From the NCBI RefSeq assembly GCF_003002955.1, contig NZ_PVTJ01000012.1, positions 94,695-158,694 of the forward strand: 64,000 nt of DNA, read 5' to 3'. Source of the DNA: Glycomyces artemisiae (GTDB taxonomy: Bacteria > Actinomycetota > Actinomycetes > Mycobacteriales > Micromonosporaceae). The number at the start of each line of letters is the position of its first letter. Positions within the stretch are counted from its first letter, which is position 1. The notes under the pieces are model-generated. The model saw only the letters and a program-made list of their open reading frames with translations. It did no database searches and was not told the origin of the DNA. The position numbers and the translations under genes are program-made. Below are positions 25,332-32,838 of the stretch, in pieces.

Positions 25332-25917
25332 CGGCCCTCCGCAGGCTCCGCAGGAACAGCTCGGTGATCTGGGCGGCCAGTTCGGCCTCGTTCTCGGGCC
25401 CCTCGTAGGTGAACCAGTGGGGCAGGTAGTGGATGTCGGAGAAGAAGTGCGCGATGAGGACCGAGACGGGCACGTCGTCGCGGAACCGCTTCTCCTCCTG
25501 CCCGCGCACGATGAGCTCGGCGAACTTGTCGTGGTACTCGCGCCTGCGCCGCTTGACCTCGGCCTGCCGCTCGGGCGTGAGCATGTGCTGGCTGCGGAAG
25601 AACACCGTGCCCTCGGGGAGGAAGTCGATCGAGGTCACCACCACGTCCTCGCACACCGCCCGCAGCACGTCCTCGGTCTCGCCGCCCGCCGCGGTGATCT
25701 CGTCGAGGCGGCGCTTCTGGAGCGACAGCATCCGCTCGTAGATCGCGAACAGCAGGTCGTCCTTGGACGTGAAGTAGTGGTACATGGCGCCCTTGGTGAC
25801 GCCCGCGGCCTGCACGATCTGCTGGACGCTGGTGTTGGCGTACCCCTGCGCGGCGAACAGTTCGAGGGCGGCGCGGAGCACCTCGTCGGCCACGTTCTTC
25901 GTCTTCATGGCTCCCAT
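25324..25917 (-). CDS. TetR-family regulator of catabolic island
   Basis: 197 residues. Helix-turn-helix at about 25-55: YANTSVQQIVQAAGVTKGAMYHYF. The rest is a helical ligand domain, probably for an acyl-CoA. Its gene sits within the operon that starts after operator copy 4, so it likely represses itself and binds the four ACCG...CGGT palindromes. The other candidate, the TetR at 8989, has its own distinct palindrome. The start is the ATG 3 nt after the upstream stop; a second ATG four codons on is possible. Confidence 0.85.
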   Translation of the reverse strand: MGAMKTKNVADEVLRAALELFAAQGYANTSVQQIVQAAGVTKGAMYHYFTSKDDLLFAIYERMLSLQKRRLDEITAAGGETEDVLRAVCEDVVVTSIDFLPEGTVFFRSQHMLTPERQAEVKRRRREYHDKFAELIVRGQEEKRFRDDVPVSVLIAHFFSDIHYLPHWFTYEGPENEAELAAQITELFLRSLRRADG

Positions 25918-25920
25918 CCT

Positions 25921-26661
25921 TCACCAGGTGAGGCGGGCGCTGGCGCCGCCGTCCACGAGGATCGTCTGACCGGTGATCCAGGCGGCGTCGTCCGAGAGCA
26001 GGAACGCGGCCGGCCCGGCGACGTCCTCGGGCTCCCCGAGCCGCGCGAGCGGGTACGCGGCGGCGGCCTCGGCCTCGCGGCCCTCGTAGAGCGCCTTCGA
26101 GAAGCGGGACTTGACGACCGCGGGCGCGAGCGCGTTGACGCGGGCGGCGGGCGCGAGCTCCGCGGCGAGCTGCTGGGTCTGGTTGATCAACGCGGCCTTG
26201 GAGATCCCGTAGAAGCCGATGCCGGGGCTGGCGGCGGTGCCCGCGATCGAGGCCATGTTCACGACCGACTTCAGCCGCCCTCCCTTGAGGGCCGCGCTCG
26301 TCCAGGCGAGCGCGGCGAGCACGTTGACCTCCAGGATCTTGCGGGCCGCGTCGAAGTCGATGCCGGTGAGGGGCCCGTACGCGGGGTTGATCCCGGCGTT
26401 GTTGACGAGATGGTCGAGGCCGCCGAACCGCTCGGCGGCGTGCGCGACGGCCGCGTCCCGGTGGGCGGGGTCGTCGGCCTTGCCGGGGACGCCGGCGGCG
26501 CGCTCCTCGCCGAGTTCGGCGACGGCGGCCTTGAGGGCCTCCTCGTCGCGACCGGTGACGACGACCGACGCGCCCTCGTCGACGAGCCGCCGGGCGACGG
26601 CGAAGCCGATGCCCCTGCTCGCTCCGGTGATGAGGGCGACTCTGTCCGCGAACCTCTGCAT
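25921..26661 (-). CDS. Short-chain dehydrogenase
   Basis: 246 residues, FabG-like SDR. TGASRGIG near 11, NNAGINP near 85, NMASIAG and YGISKAA for the catalytic Ser-Tyr-Lys, and the C-terminus GQTILVDGGASARLTW. Cofactor region VVVTGRDE, with an Arg after the strand, suggests NADP. The ATG at 26661 has GGAG 6 nt upstream; a longer reading from 26706 would swallow operator copy 4 and is rejected. First gene of the SDR-TetR-MDR-SDR operon. Confidence 0.83.
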   Translation of the reverse strand: MQRFADRVALITGASRGIGFAVARRLVDEGASVVVTGRDEEALKAAVAELGEERAAGVPGKADDPAHRDAAVAHAAERFGGLDHLVNNAGINPAYGPLTGIDFDAARKILEVNVLAALAWTSAALKGGRLKSVVNMASIAGTAASPGIGFYGISKAALINQTQQLAAELAPAARVNALAPAVVKSRFSKALYEGREAEAAAAYPLARLGEPEDVAGPAAFLLSDDAAWITGQTILVDGGASARLTW

Positions 26662-26671
26662 CCACGACTCC

Positions 26672-26689
26672 AAACCGTCTGGTCGGTAT
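26672..26689. promoter_or_regulatory. Catabolic-island operator copy 4
   Basis: AAACCGTCTGGTCGGTAT lies 11 nt upstream of the SDR start codon at 26661. Presumed autoregulatory site for the TetR gene in the same operon. Confidence 0.6.
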
Positions 26690-26783
26690 GCAGGTGACCG
26701 TACCATGGCGTTCGCCGCCGAGGAATCCCCGCAGTATCATCAAAATCAAACGTATTCACACATTATCGAAAAGAGGCATCGCG

Positions 26784-27437
26784 ATGACCGCAGGGATCGA
26801 CACCCCGGACCGCCGCGGCCGCACCGGGCTCGACCGGCAGGGGCGGGGCCTGGACGGGAACCCGGACGTGCGCATCGTCGACGTCGAGCTGCTCTCCAGC
26901 GACTGGTACGTGCTGCGCAAGACCACGTTCGACTACCGCGGCCCCGACGGTACCTGGACCCGGCAGCAGCGCGAGACCTACGACCGCGGCGACGGCGCGG
27001 CGGTCCTCCTCTACGACGCCGGGCGCGGCACGGTCGTCCTCACGCGCCAGTTCCGACTGCCCGCGTATGTGAACGGGCACCCCGACGGGATGCTCTTGGA
27101 GGTCCCGGCGGGCCTGCTCGACGGCGACGCGCCCGAGGAGGCGATCCGCCGCGAGGCCGCCGAGGAGACCGGCCTCGCGATCGGCGAGCCGCAGCGCGTG
27201 TTCGCGCCGTACATGTCCCCCGGCTCGGTCACCGAGCGCCTGCACTGCTTCGCGGCCCCGTACGACGGGTCGTCCCCGCTCGCCGACCGCGCGGGCGTCG
27301 CCGAGGAGGGCGAGGACATCGCCGTCGTGGAGCTGCCGTTCGCGAAGGCGCTCAGCATGGTCCGCACCGGCGAGATCGCCGACGCGAAGACGGTGATGCT
27401 CCTCCAGTGGGCCGCACTGGAAGGGCTGCTCAAGTGA
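26784..27437 (+). CDS. Nudix hydrolase, ADP-ribose/NudK-type
   Basis: 217 residues. The Nudix box starts at about residue 114, GLLDGDAPEEAIRREAAEET then GL, with the REAAEETG core that binds Mg. The upstream part, including VVLTRQFRLPAYVNGH, matches the ADP-sugar or GDP-mannose pyrophosphatase group, which cleave nucleoside diphosphate sugars to NMP and sugar phosphate. AAGAGG precedes the ATG by about 8 nt. The upstream 120 bp is unusually AT-rich for this window. It is divergent from the catabolic operon and probably unrelated to it. Confidence 0.85.
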   Translation: MTAGIDTPDRRGRTGLDRQGRGLDGNPDVRIVDVELLSSDWYVLRKTTFDYRGPDGTWTRQQRETYDRGDGAAVLLYDAGRGTVVLTRQFRLPAYVNGHPDGMLLEVPAGLLDGDAPEEAIRREAAEETGLAIGEPQRVFAPYMSPGSVTERLHCFAAPYDGSSPLADRAGVAEEGEDIAVVELPFAKALSMVRTGEIADAKTVMLLQWAALEGLLK

Positions 27438-27717
27438 TTGACTCTCTGGTCCGGTGGGGTGCTGGCTAGTGCGGGCAGCGACGAAGAGGTCCCATTGCGC
27501 TTGGGTCGGGTTGGCGGCCTTGGGGTCCGGGGGCGGGCGGGAGGGAAAGAGAGCGGTGGTGCGGCCGGGGCTGGATGAAACTTCCTCACCAAAGATCACC
27601 CTTCTGGGTGTTGACGCACTTTAGCACACAGCGTCACAATTGAAGCACGTTCATCGAACAGGCAGACGGAAACAGGCGACACATTCGAGAACAGCGACAG
27701 GCGAGGGGGTGATCCCG
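27438..27717. other. Intergenic, no gene seen
   Basis: 280 bp. The first half is GC-rich without a good reading frame. The second half is less GC-rich and contains an imperfect inverted repeat, TGACGC and GCGTCA separated by 13 nt (27612-27636), upstream of the HNH gene. It could be a regulatory site. Nothing else is evident. Confidence 0.4.
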
Positions 27718-29307
27718 ATGGCGGCCAATACGATCGAAGCCCGCACCAGCGCAAGCGACCAGGCCCAGACCATCCAGACCCTCCTCGAAGGCGCCGCCAC
27801 GGTAGTCAACACCCAGTACGCCCAGGTCCTCGCCGCGGTCATCGACGCCAAGCAGGCGAACCTCCACCGCACCGCCTTCGGCTTCTCCGCCCTGCGCGAC
27901 TGGCTCATCTCCACCTTCGACTTCACCCACCGCACCGCCGCCGACATCGCCGCCATCGCCCGCCTCTCCACCAAATTCCGGGCACTCGTCGAAGCAGCCG
28001 TCTCCGGGCAGGCCAGAATCGACCAGGTCGCCTACGCCGTCAGGCAACTCGACCGGTCCCCTGCGATGCGCCTGTTCGCCCTCACCCCCTTCCGCACCCC
28101 CGTGGCCTCCCCCTTCGATCCTGCGGTGCTGTGCGCGACACCCGAACACCTGATCGCCCAGTACTGCCAGCACGCCCCCTTCAAAGACCTCCAGCGGCAC
28201 CTTGATGAACTGGCCGCCCACCTGGCCGAGGAGTCCGAACTCCTCGACTCCCTCGGCCAGCAGTCCCTCCAATGGATCGAACTGGCCGAGACCGACAACG
28301 GCATGTGGGCCCTCTCCGGCGAACTCTCCGGCGACACCGGCAGACTCCTCGACAAGTACCTCAAGACCGCCTGCCCCCCGCCCCGCCAAGACGAACAAGA
28401 CCTCGACGGGGTGCTCCCGGCGCAGCCGAACCGGCACGCCGAAGCCCTCCACCAACTCCTCGCCAGCTACGGCACCAGCCCCGACGCAGTCAAGCGCCAC
28501 GGCCACACCGCCACCCTGGACCTCATGGTGGACATCGACACCCTGCAGGGCAAGGACACCGGCCGCACGCCCCTCCTGGAAGGCCAGCCCGTCTCGGTCG
28601 CCAAAGCCCGCCTGATGGCATGCGAAGCCGGGATCATCCCCGGCGTCTTCGACTACGCGACCGGCGAGGCAATCGAACTCGGCAGGGCCGCCCGCCTCCC
28701 CAATGCCGCGCTGCGCCGCAAGCTCGAACTGGAGCAGCGGGAAGGGTGCGCCTGGTCGGGCTGCTCGCGCCCGGTCGCCTGGACCGAAGCCCACCACATC
28801 CAGCACTGGGCCGACGGCGGCGACACCAGTGCCGACAACCTGATCCTCCTGTGCCGGTTCCACCACGGCCGCATCCACACCACCGGCTGGACGATCGAAA
28901 AGACCGGCCCCGGCCAGGCGACCATCACCCACCACGACCACCCCGCCACCGGTGATGACACCGGGGCCGGGCAGGCCAGGGAATGCGGATGCTCCGACTG
29001 GCGCACCGATGCGGACATGGACACCGAAAACCAGGACACGGACTGGGATGTGTTCCCGACCGGCCTCTACCGCACCGAATGGTCCCCCACCCTCAAACCC
29101 GACCTCGACGCACGAGCCGAACAGGCCGAACGGCAAAGAGCCCTCGCCTCGATCCGGGCAGCCAGAGCCAAATGCCGAACACGCTTCACACCCCAGGCCA
29201 AAGAGCCTGCACCGGCCAAGGCGAGCAGGCCGACCGGACCGCCCCCGCCTGCGGCCAGCCATCGGGAACCGATCCCGACCGGCAGCCCAGAAGACCCGCC
29301 CTTCTGA
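27718..29307 (+). CDS. 13E12/DUF222-type protein with C-terminal HNH domain
   Basis: 529 residues. The N-terminal two-thirds is the helical DUF222 / 13E12-repeat region (SALRDWLISTF, ARLSTKFRALVEAAVSGQ). The C-terminal HNH nuclease motif is at about 345-395: GCSRPVAWTEAHHIQHW followed by ADNLILLCRFHHGRIH, with the metal-binding His residues and the Asn in place. These proteins occur in many copies in actinobacterial genomes and are suspected to be mobile. The last 100 residues are low-complexity Pro/Arg/Ala. The ATG at 27718 has GAGGGGG 7 nt upstream; an earlier frame from 27640 lacks one. Confidence 0.85.
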   Translation: MAANTIEARTSASDQAQTIQTLLEGAATVVNTQYAQVLAAVIDAKQANLHRTAFGFSALRDWLISTFDFTHRTAADIAAIARLSTKFRALVEAAVSGQARIDQVAYAVRQLDRSPAMRLFALTPFRTPVASPFDPAVLCATPEHLIAQYCQHAPFKDLQRHLDELAAHLAEESELLDSLGQQSLQWIELAETDNGMWALSGELSGDTGRLLDKYLKTACPPPRQDEQDLDGVLPAQPNRHAEALHQLLASYGTSPDAVKRHGHTATLDLMVDIDTLQGKDTGRTPLLEGQPVSVAKARLMACEAGIIPGVFDYATGEAIELGRAARLPNAALRRKLELEQREGCAWSGCSRPVAWTEAHHIQHWADGGDTSADNLILLCRFHHGRIHTTGWTIEKTGPGQATITHHDHPATGDDTGAGQARECGCSDWRTDADMDTENQDTDWDVFPTGLYRTEWSPTLKPDLDARAEQAERQRALASIRAARAKCRTRFTPQAKEPAPAKASRPTGPPPPAASHREPIPTGSPEDPPF

Positions 29308-29796
29308 ACCCGCCCGCCCCGGACCACCCAACCAGGGCGGGAGAAGGAAAGCGAAGGCACAAGCACAGGCACATCAAAACCCCAGGCCCGGCGTCCAAGC
29401 TTGGCCCGCCCCCACACCACTCCGTCGCCGCCAAACAACCCGCACCCCAACACACCCCAAAGCCACAGCACCAGACCCCGCCCCACCACCCACCCCCTTG
29501 TCGCCGCCCGCCCTGACCGGAGAAACCATCCTCCAGCGAAGCCGCAATCCAACCCAGGACACTGAGAAGGTCGGCGTCCCCGTGCATCAATCCAGACCCG
29601 GCATCCAAGCCCCGGACTATCTCCCACACCTTCCGCCGGAGCCGCCACAGCCGCCACCACATTCACCTGAAATACGAGAACTCCCATGTCAGAGGCGACC
29701 AGATGCAAGCTGGCGCGACCTCCTTCATGGCGGGATGTCGCTGCAAGGACCAACCGAAGTCCTGATGATGCGAACCGAGGGAGGGGTCGCTTCCGT
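29308..29796. other. Intergenic, no gene seen
   Basis: 489 bp between the HNH gene and the convergent ROK gene. A weak hairpin lies right after the HNH stop (CCCGCCC at 29309-29315 with GGGCGGG at 29335-29341). The rest is proline-codon-like low-complexity sequence with frames that lack ribosome sites and family features. It may be decayed sequence trailing the HNH element. Confidence 0.4.
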
Positions 29797-30990
29797 CTAG
29801 CGGTTGGCGGCGAGCCAGGCGGACGGGTCGGCGCTGACGCGGTCGACGACGGCGAGGGCCGCGCCGATCGCGGCGGCGTCGGGGCCGATGGTCGCGGGCC
29901 GGACGGTGACGGGGGCCCAGTCGGCGAACAGGACCCGTTGGGACAGTTCCGCCTGCACGCCCGCGGAGAGCCAGGAGTCCAGGAGCGCGAAGCTGCCGCC
30001 GAGGAACACCGTGTCGACCCCGAGGAGGTTGCACACGTTCGCGAGCGCGACGCCGAGGGCGCTCGCAGCGGCGTCGAGGGCCGCGAGGGTCTCGGGGCGG
30101 CCCGCATCGGCGCGGCCGAGGATCACGGACTCGGGGCTGGCCCCGGCCGGGACGACCTCGCCGCCGAGGAGCGCGGGCAGGCTCGCATAGGTCTGGAGGC
30201 ACCCGCGCGAGCCGCACCGGCACGGCTTGCCTTCGGGGTCGACGGTGACGTGGCCGAGTTCGCCGCCCCAGCCGCGGGCGCCGCGCATGAGGCGGCCGTC
30301 CATGACGAGGCCCGCGCCGATGTCGAGTCCGCCTGACACATAGACGAAGTGAGTGAGCGCGCGGTCGGCGCCGGTGGCGTGGAGCTCGCCGCGGGCGGCG
30401 AGGTTCGCCTCCGAGTCGACGGCGGTCGCCAGGCCGAGGCCCGAGAGCGCGGCGTCGAGGAGGTCGGCGGCCGGAACGTCGCGCCAGCCGAGCGCGGGCG
30501 CGGTGCGCACGATCCCGCCGTCGACGGGTCCGGGGACGGCGAGCGTCGCGGTGACCACGGTGAGGTCTTCGGCGGCGGCGGCCGTGACGGCCTCAGCTGC
30601 CATGCGGCCCAGGCGTTCGAGGACCGCGGGCGCGTCGGTGTCGGTGAGCGGCGCGAACGCGAGGTGCCGCACCCGTCCGGCGAGGTCCACGACGCACGCG
30701 GCGAGCCCGTCCGAGCGGATGTCGAGCCCGAGGCCCGCGGGTCCGGTGCGCGACAGGGTGAGCCCGACGCGGGGGCGCCCGGCGCGGCCGTCGGGGTTGG
30801 TGCCGGTCTCGGTGACGAGCCGCCCGGCGAGCAGCTCTTCCACGATCCGGGTGATCGTGGGGCGGGTCAGGCCGGTCGCGGCGGCCAGCTCGGTGCGCGA
30901 GAGCGGCGCGTCGGCGGCGAGGACCTCGCGGAACACCAGGCCCAGGTTGAGTTCGCGGAGGCGCTCCTGGCGCGCGGGGTCGCCGGTCAC
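29797..30990 (-). CDS. ROK-family transcriptional regulator
   Basis: 397 residues. An N-terminal winged helix-turn-helix (about 20-75: LSRTELAAATGLTRPTITRIVEEL) is joined to a ROK sugar-kinase-like domain. The zinc motif near 265 reads CRCGSRGCLQ; the usual Glu after the last Cys is Gln here. ROK repressors (XylR/NagC type) sense sugars or sugar phosphates. GTG at 30990 overlaps the DUF6807 stop as GTGA, so it is the last gene of the glycan operon and its likely regulator. Confidence 0.88.
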   Translation of the reverse strand: MTGDPARQERLRELNLGLVFREVLAADAPLSRTELAAATGLTRPTITRIVEELLAGRLVTETGTNPDGRAGRPRVGLTLSRTGPAGLGLDIRSDGLAACVVDLAGRVRHLAFAPLTDTDAPAVLERLGRMAAEAVTAAAAEDLTVVTATLAVPGPVDGGIVRTAPALGWRDVPAADLLDAALSGLGLATAVDSEANLAARGELHATGADRALTHFVYVSGGLDIGAGLVMDGRLMRGARGWGGELGHVTVDPEGKPCRCGSRGCLQTYASLPALLGGEVVPAGASPESVILGRADAGRPETLAALDAAASALGVALANVCNLLGVDTVFLGGSFALLDSWLSAGVQAELSQRVLFADWAPVTVRPATIGPDAAAIGAALAVVDRVSADPSAWLAANR

Positions 30991-31880
30991 GGCGCGGACC
31001 GCGCCGACGCGGCCAGCGCGCCGGCCGCGTCCGAGTCGAGAGTGCCGTCCGCCACGACTGCGAGGATATGCCGTGCGATCGCGCCGCCCGGCTCCAGCAC
31101 CAGTGGACGGTCCCAAGTGAGCGAGGACCCCACGCCGAGGTAGTCGCGCGAGCGCACGAACCACCGGTCGGCGGCGGTGATCGCATCAGCGGGCGCGAAC
31201 ACGACGGTCCACCCCCCTTGTCCAGCACCGGAGACGGCCACCCATTCGGCGGTGGTGCCGTTGACGGCGCGCTCGCCGTCCCCGGCGGAGCTGAGCACGC
31301 GGACCCGCTCGGACCTGGACGGCCCGCGCCAGAAGAACCCGCCGTAGCCGGCGCCGACGCGGCCGAGGGCCGCGGGGCTGCGGATCTGGAGCGGATTGTC
31401 GGTGGCGTTGAGTAGCCTCGTGCGGACCGAGAGCGTCCAGGCTCCGGGAGAGAGGGGGTGGCAGGCGATCTCGCGGCGCTCGTAGAGCAGTTCGGCGCCG
31501 TCCCGGTCGACCCAGTTGAGGGTGTGCGCGAGTTCGGACTCGGTGTGCCGCAGCCAGCGGCGGTGCTGCTGCGCGCCATGGTCGTCGAGCCAGGCCGGGC
31601 CGTGCCCGGCGACGAAGGTGCGCCCGCCCCAGAAGTTGCGGCCGCCGATGTCGGGCGCGGCGATGCTGATGCCGAGCTGGTGCGTGTGCGAGTGGGGGCG
31701 CGCGTCGGTGACGACGGTGCCCGCGAGGGTGCGCACGGGGTGGAGGTACGGGCGGGGCGCGGTGGAGGCGGGCAGGTGCGAGCGCCACACGTAGCTGGCG
31801 ACCTCACGGCCGTCGACGTGCAGTGCCAAGGCGTCGGGCCGTTCGGCGACCACCGAGCCCGTCGTGCCGGAGTGCTCCAT
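30987..31880 (-). CDS. DUF6807 (PmoA-like) protein, copy 1
   Basis: 297 residues. The family pattern is visible: PYLHPVRTLAG near 45, HQLGISIAAPDIGGRNFWGG near 68, HRRWLRHTE near 105, and GRVGAGYGGFFWRGP near 180. DUF6807/PmoA proteins occur in sugar-utilisation operons across bacteria; the fold resembles galactose-mutarotase-like beta sandwiches, but biochemical function is not established. GGGAGG precedes the ATG at 31880 by about 6 nt. Paralogue of the gene directly upstream. No signal peptide. Confidence 0.82.
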   Translation of the reverse strand: MEHSGTTGSVVAERPDALALHVDGREVASYVWRSHLPASTAPRPYLHPVRTLAGTVVTDARPHSHTHQLGISIAAPDIGGRNFWGGRTFVAGHGPAWLDDHGAQQHRRWLRHTESELAHTLNWVDRDGAELLYERREIACHPLSPGAWTLSVRTRLLNATDNPLQIRSPAALGRVGAGYGGFFWRGPSRSERVRVLSSAGDGERAVNGTTAEWVAVSGAGQGGWTVVFAPADAITAADRWFVRSRDYLGVGSSLTWDRPLVLEPGGAIARHILAVVADGTLDSDAAGALAASARSAP

Positions 31881-31938
31881 TGCGCCTCCCAAGAGAACGG
31901 CCGGTCCCGGCCGTACGATACCGGGCCCCGGATCCGAT

Positions 31939-31950
31939 ATCCTATAGGAT
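31939..31950. repeat. ATCCTATAGGAT palindrome, copy 1
   Basis: A perfect 12 bp palindrome immediately after the stop codon of DUF6807 copy 2 and about 60 bp before DUF6807 copy 1, flanked by imperfect GATCC/GGATC arms. The same core occurs at 52330-52341 within a longer perfect hairpin. Could be a regulator site or a small dispersed repeat. Confidence 0.5.
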
Positions 31951-32838
31951 CTACGATCCACGATCCGGCTCCGCCGAGGCCGCGGACACCGACGCCGCCA
32001 GGTCCGCTGTCTCCCTGGGCCCGAGCGCGCCGTCCGCGACTACCGTGATGATACGTCGCCGCGGACCCTCCCCCGGCGCGACCGAGAACGCCTCCGCCCA
32101 GGCCAGCGACGCGCCGACCCCCACGTAGTCGTCGCCGCGCACGAACCACGGGTCCCCTTGGGCCGCAACGTCGATGAATACGAGCGTCCACGGGTCGGGC
32201 CCGCTCGCGCTGAGCGCGACCCACCGCCCCCGCGACCCGTGCAGCCGCGCGGCCCCCTCGCCGCCGGGCCCGAGGAGGCGCACGCTCCGCAGGCCGCGGT
32301 TCGCGCGCCAGAAGAACCCGCCGTACCCGGCCCCGATGCGGCCCTTGGCCCCCGGGCTGGAGAACTCCAGCGGCCCGGCCGCGGCGCTGTGCATCGCGTA
32401 CCGGAAGTCGAGCGCCCACGCCCGGTCGTCGAGCGGCCGGGCGGCGATCCTGCGCCGCTCGCGGAGCACCGTCGCCCCGTCGGGCCCGACCCACCGCAGC
32501 TCGTGCGCGAGCACGGCGTCGGTCCGGGCCTCCCAGCGGTGGTGGCGCTGCACGCCGTGGTTCGGCAGCGGCACGGACCCCTTGCCGCGCACGTAAGTCC
32601 GCCCGCCCCAGAAGTTGACGCCGCCGACGTCCGGGACGGCGACGCTCGCGCCCAGGTGGTGGAGGTGGTCGACGGGCATGGCCTCGGTGACCTCGGTCCC
32701 GGCGAGGGTCCGCACGGGGTGGAGGTACGGCCGCGGCGACAGCAGGCTCGGCAGGTGCGGTCGCCACACGTACTCCGCGACCGTGGCGCCGCCGAGGCTC
32801 AGCGGATGCGTCTGGACGAGCGTGACCTGCTCATCCAT
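31951..32838 (-). CDS. DUF6807 (PmoA-like) protein, copy 2
   Basis: 295 residues, clear paralogue of copy 1, with PYLHPVRTLAGTEVT near 37, HLHHLGASVAVPDVGGVNFW near 59, HHRWEARTD near 98 and GRIGAGYGGFFWRAN near 175. The key His and Trp positions are kept in both copies, so both are probably active. It overlaps the end of the GH43 gene by 8 nt and ends directly at the ATCCTATAGGAT palindrome. Function of the family is not known; the context is plant-cell-wall sugar uptake. Confidence 0.82.
   Translation of the reverse strand: MDEQVTLVQTHPLSLGGATVAEYVWRPHLPSLLSPRPYLHPVRTLAGTEVTEAMPVDHLHHLGASVAVPDVGGVNFWGGRTYVRGKGSVPLPNHGVQRHHRWEARTDAVLAHELRWVGPDGATVLRERRRIAARPLDDRAWALDFRYAMHSAAAGPLEFSSPGAKGRIGAGYGGFFWRANRGLRSVRLLGPGGEGAARLHGSRGRWVALSASGPDPWTLVFIDVAAQGDPWFVRGDDYVGVGASLAWAEAFSVAPGEGPRRRIITVVADGALGPRETADLAASVSAASAEPDRGS

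Noticed and set aside
27718..29307. Group II intron or insertion sequence around the HNH gene
   Set aside because: No terminal inverted repeats, target duplication or reverse transcriptase; it is a plain 13E12-type gene.
28952..29800. Second gene after the HNH protein
   Set aside because: Proline/Thr-rich low complexity, overlaps the HNH gene out of frame, no ribosome site.
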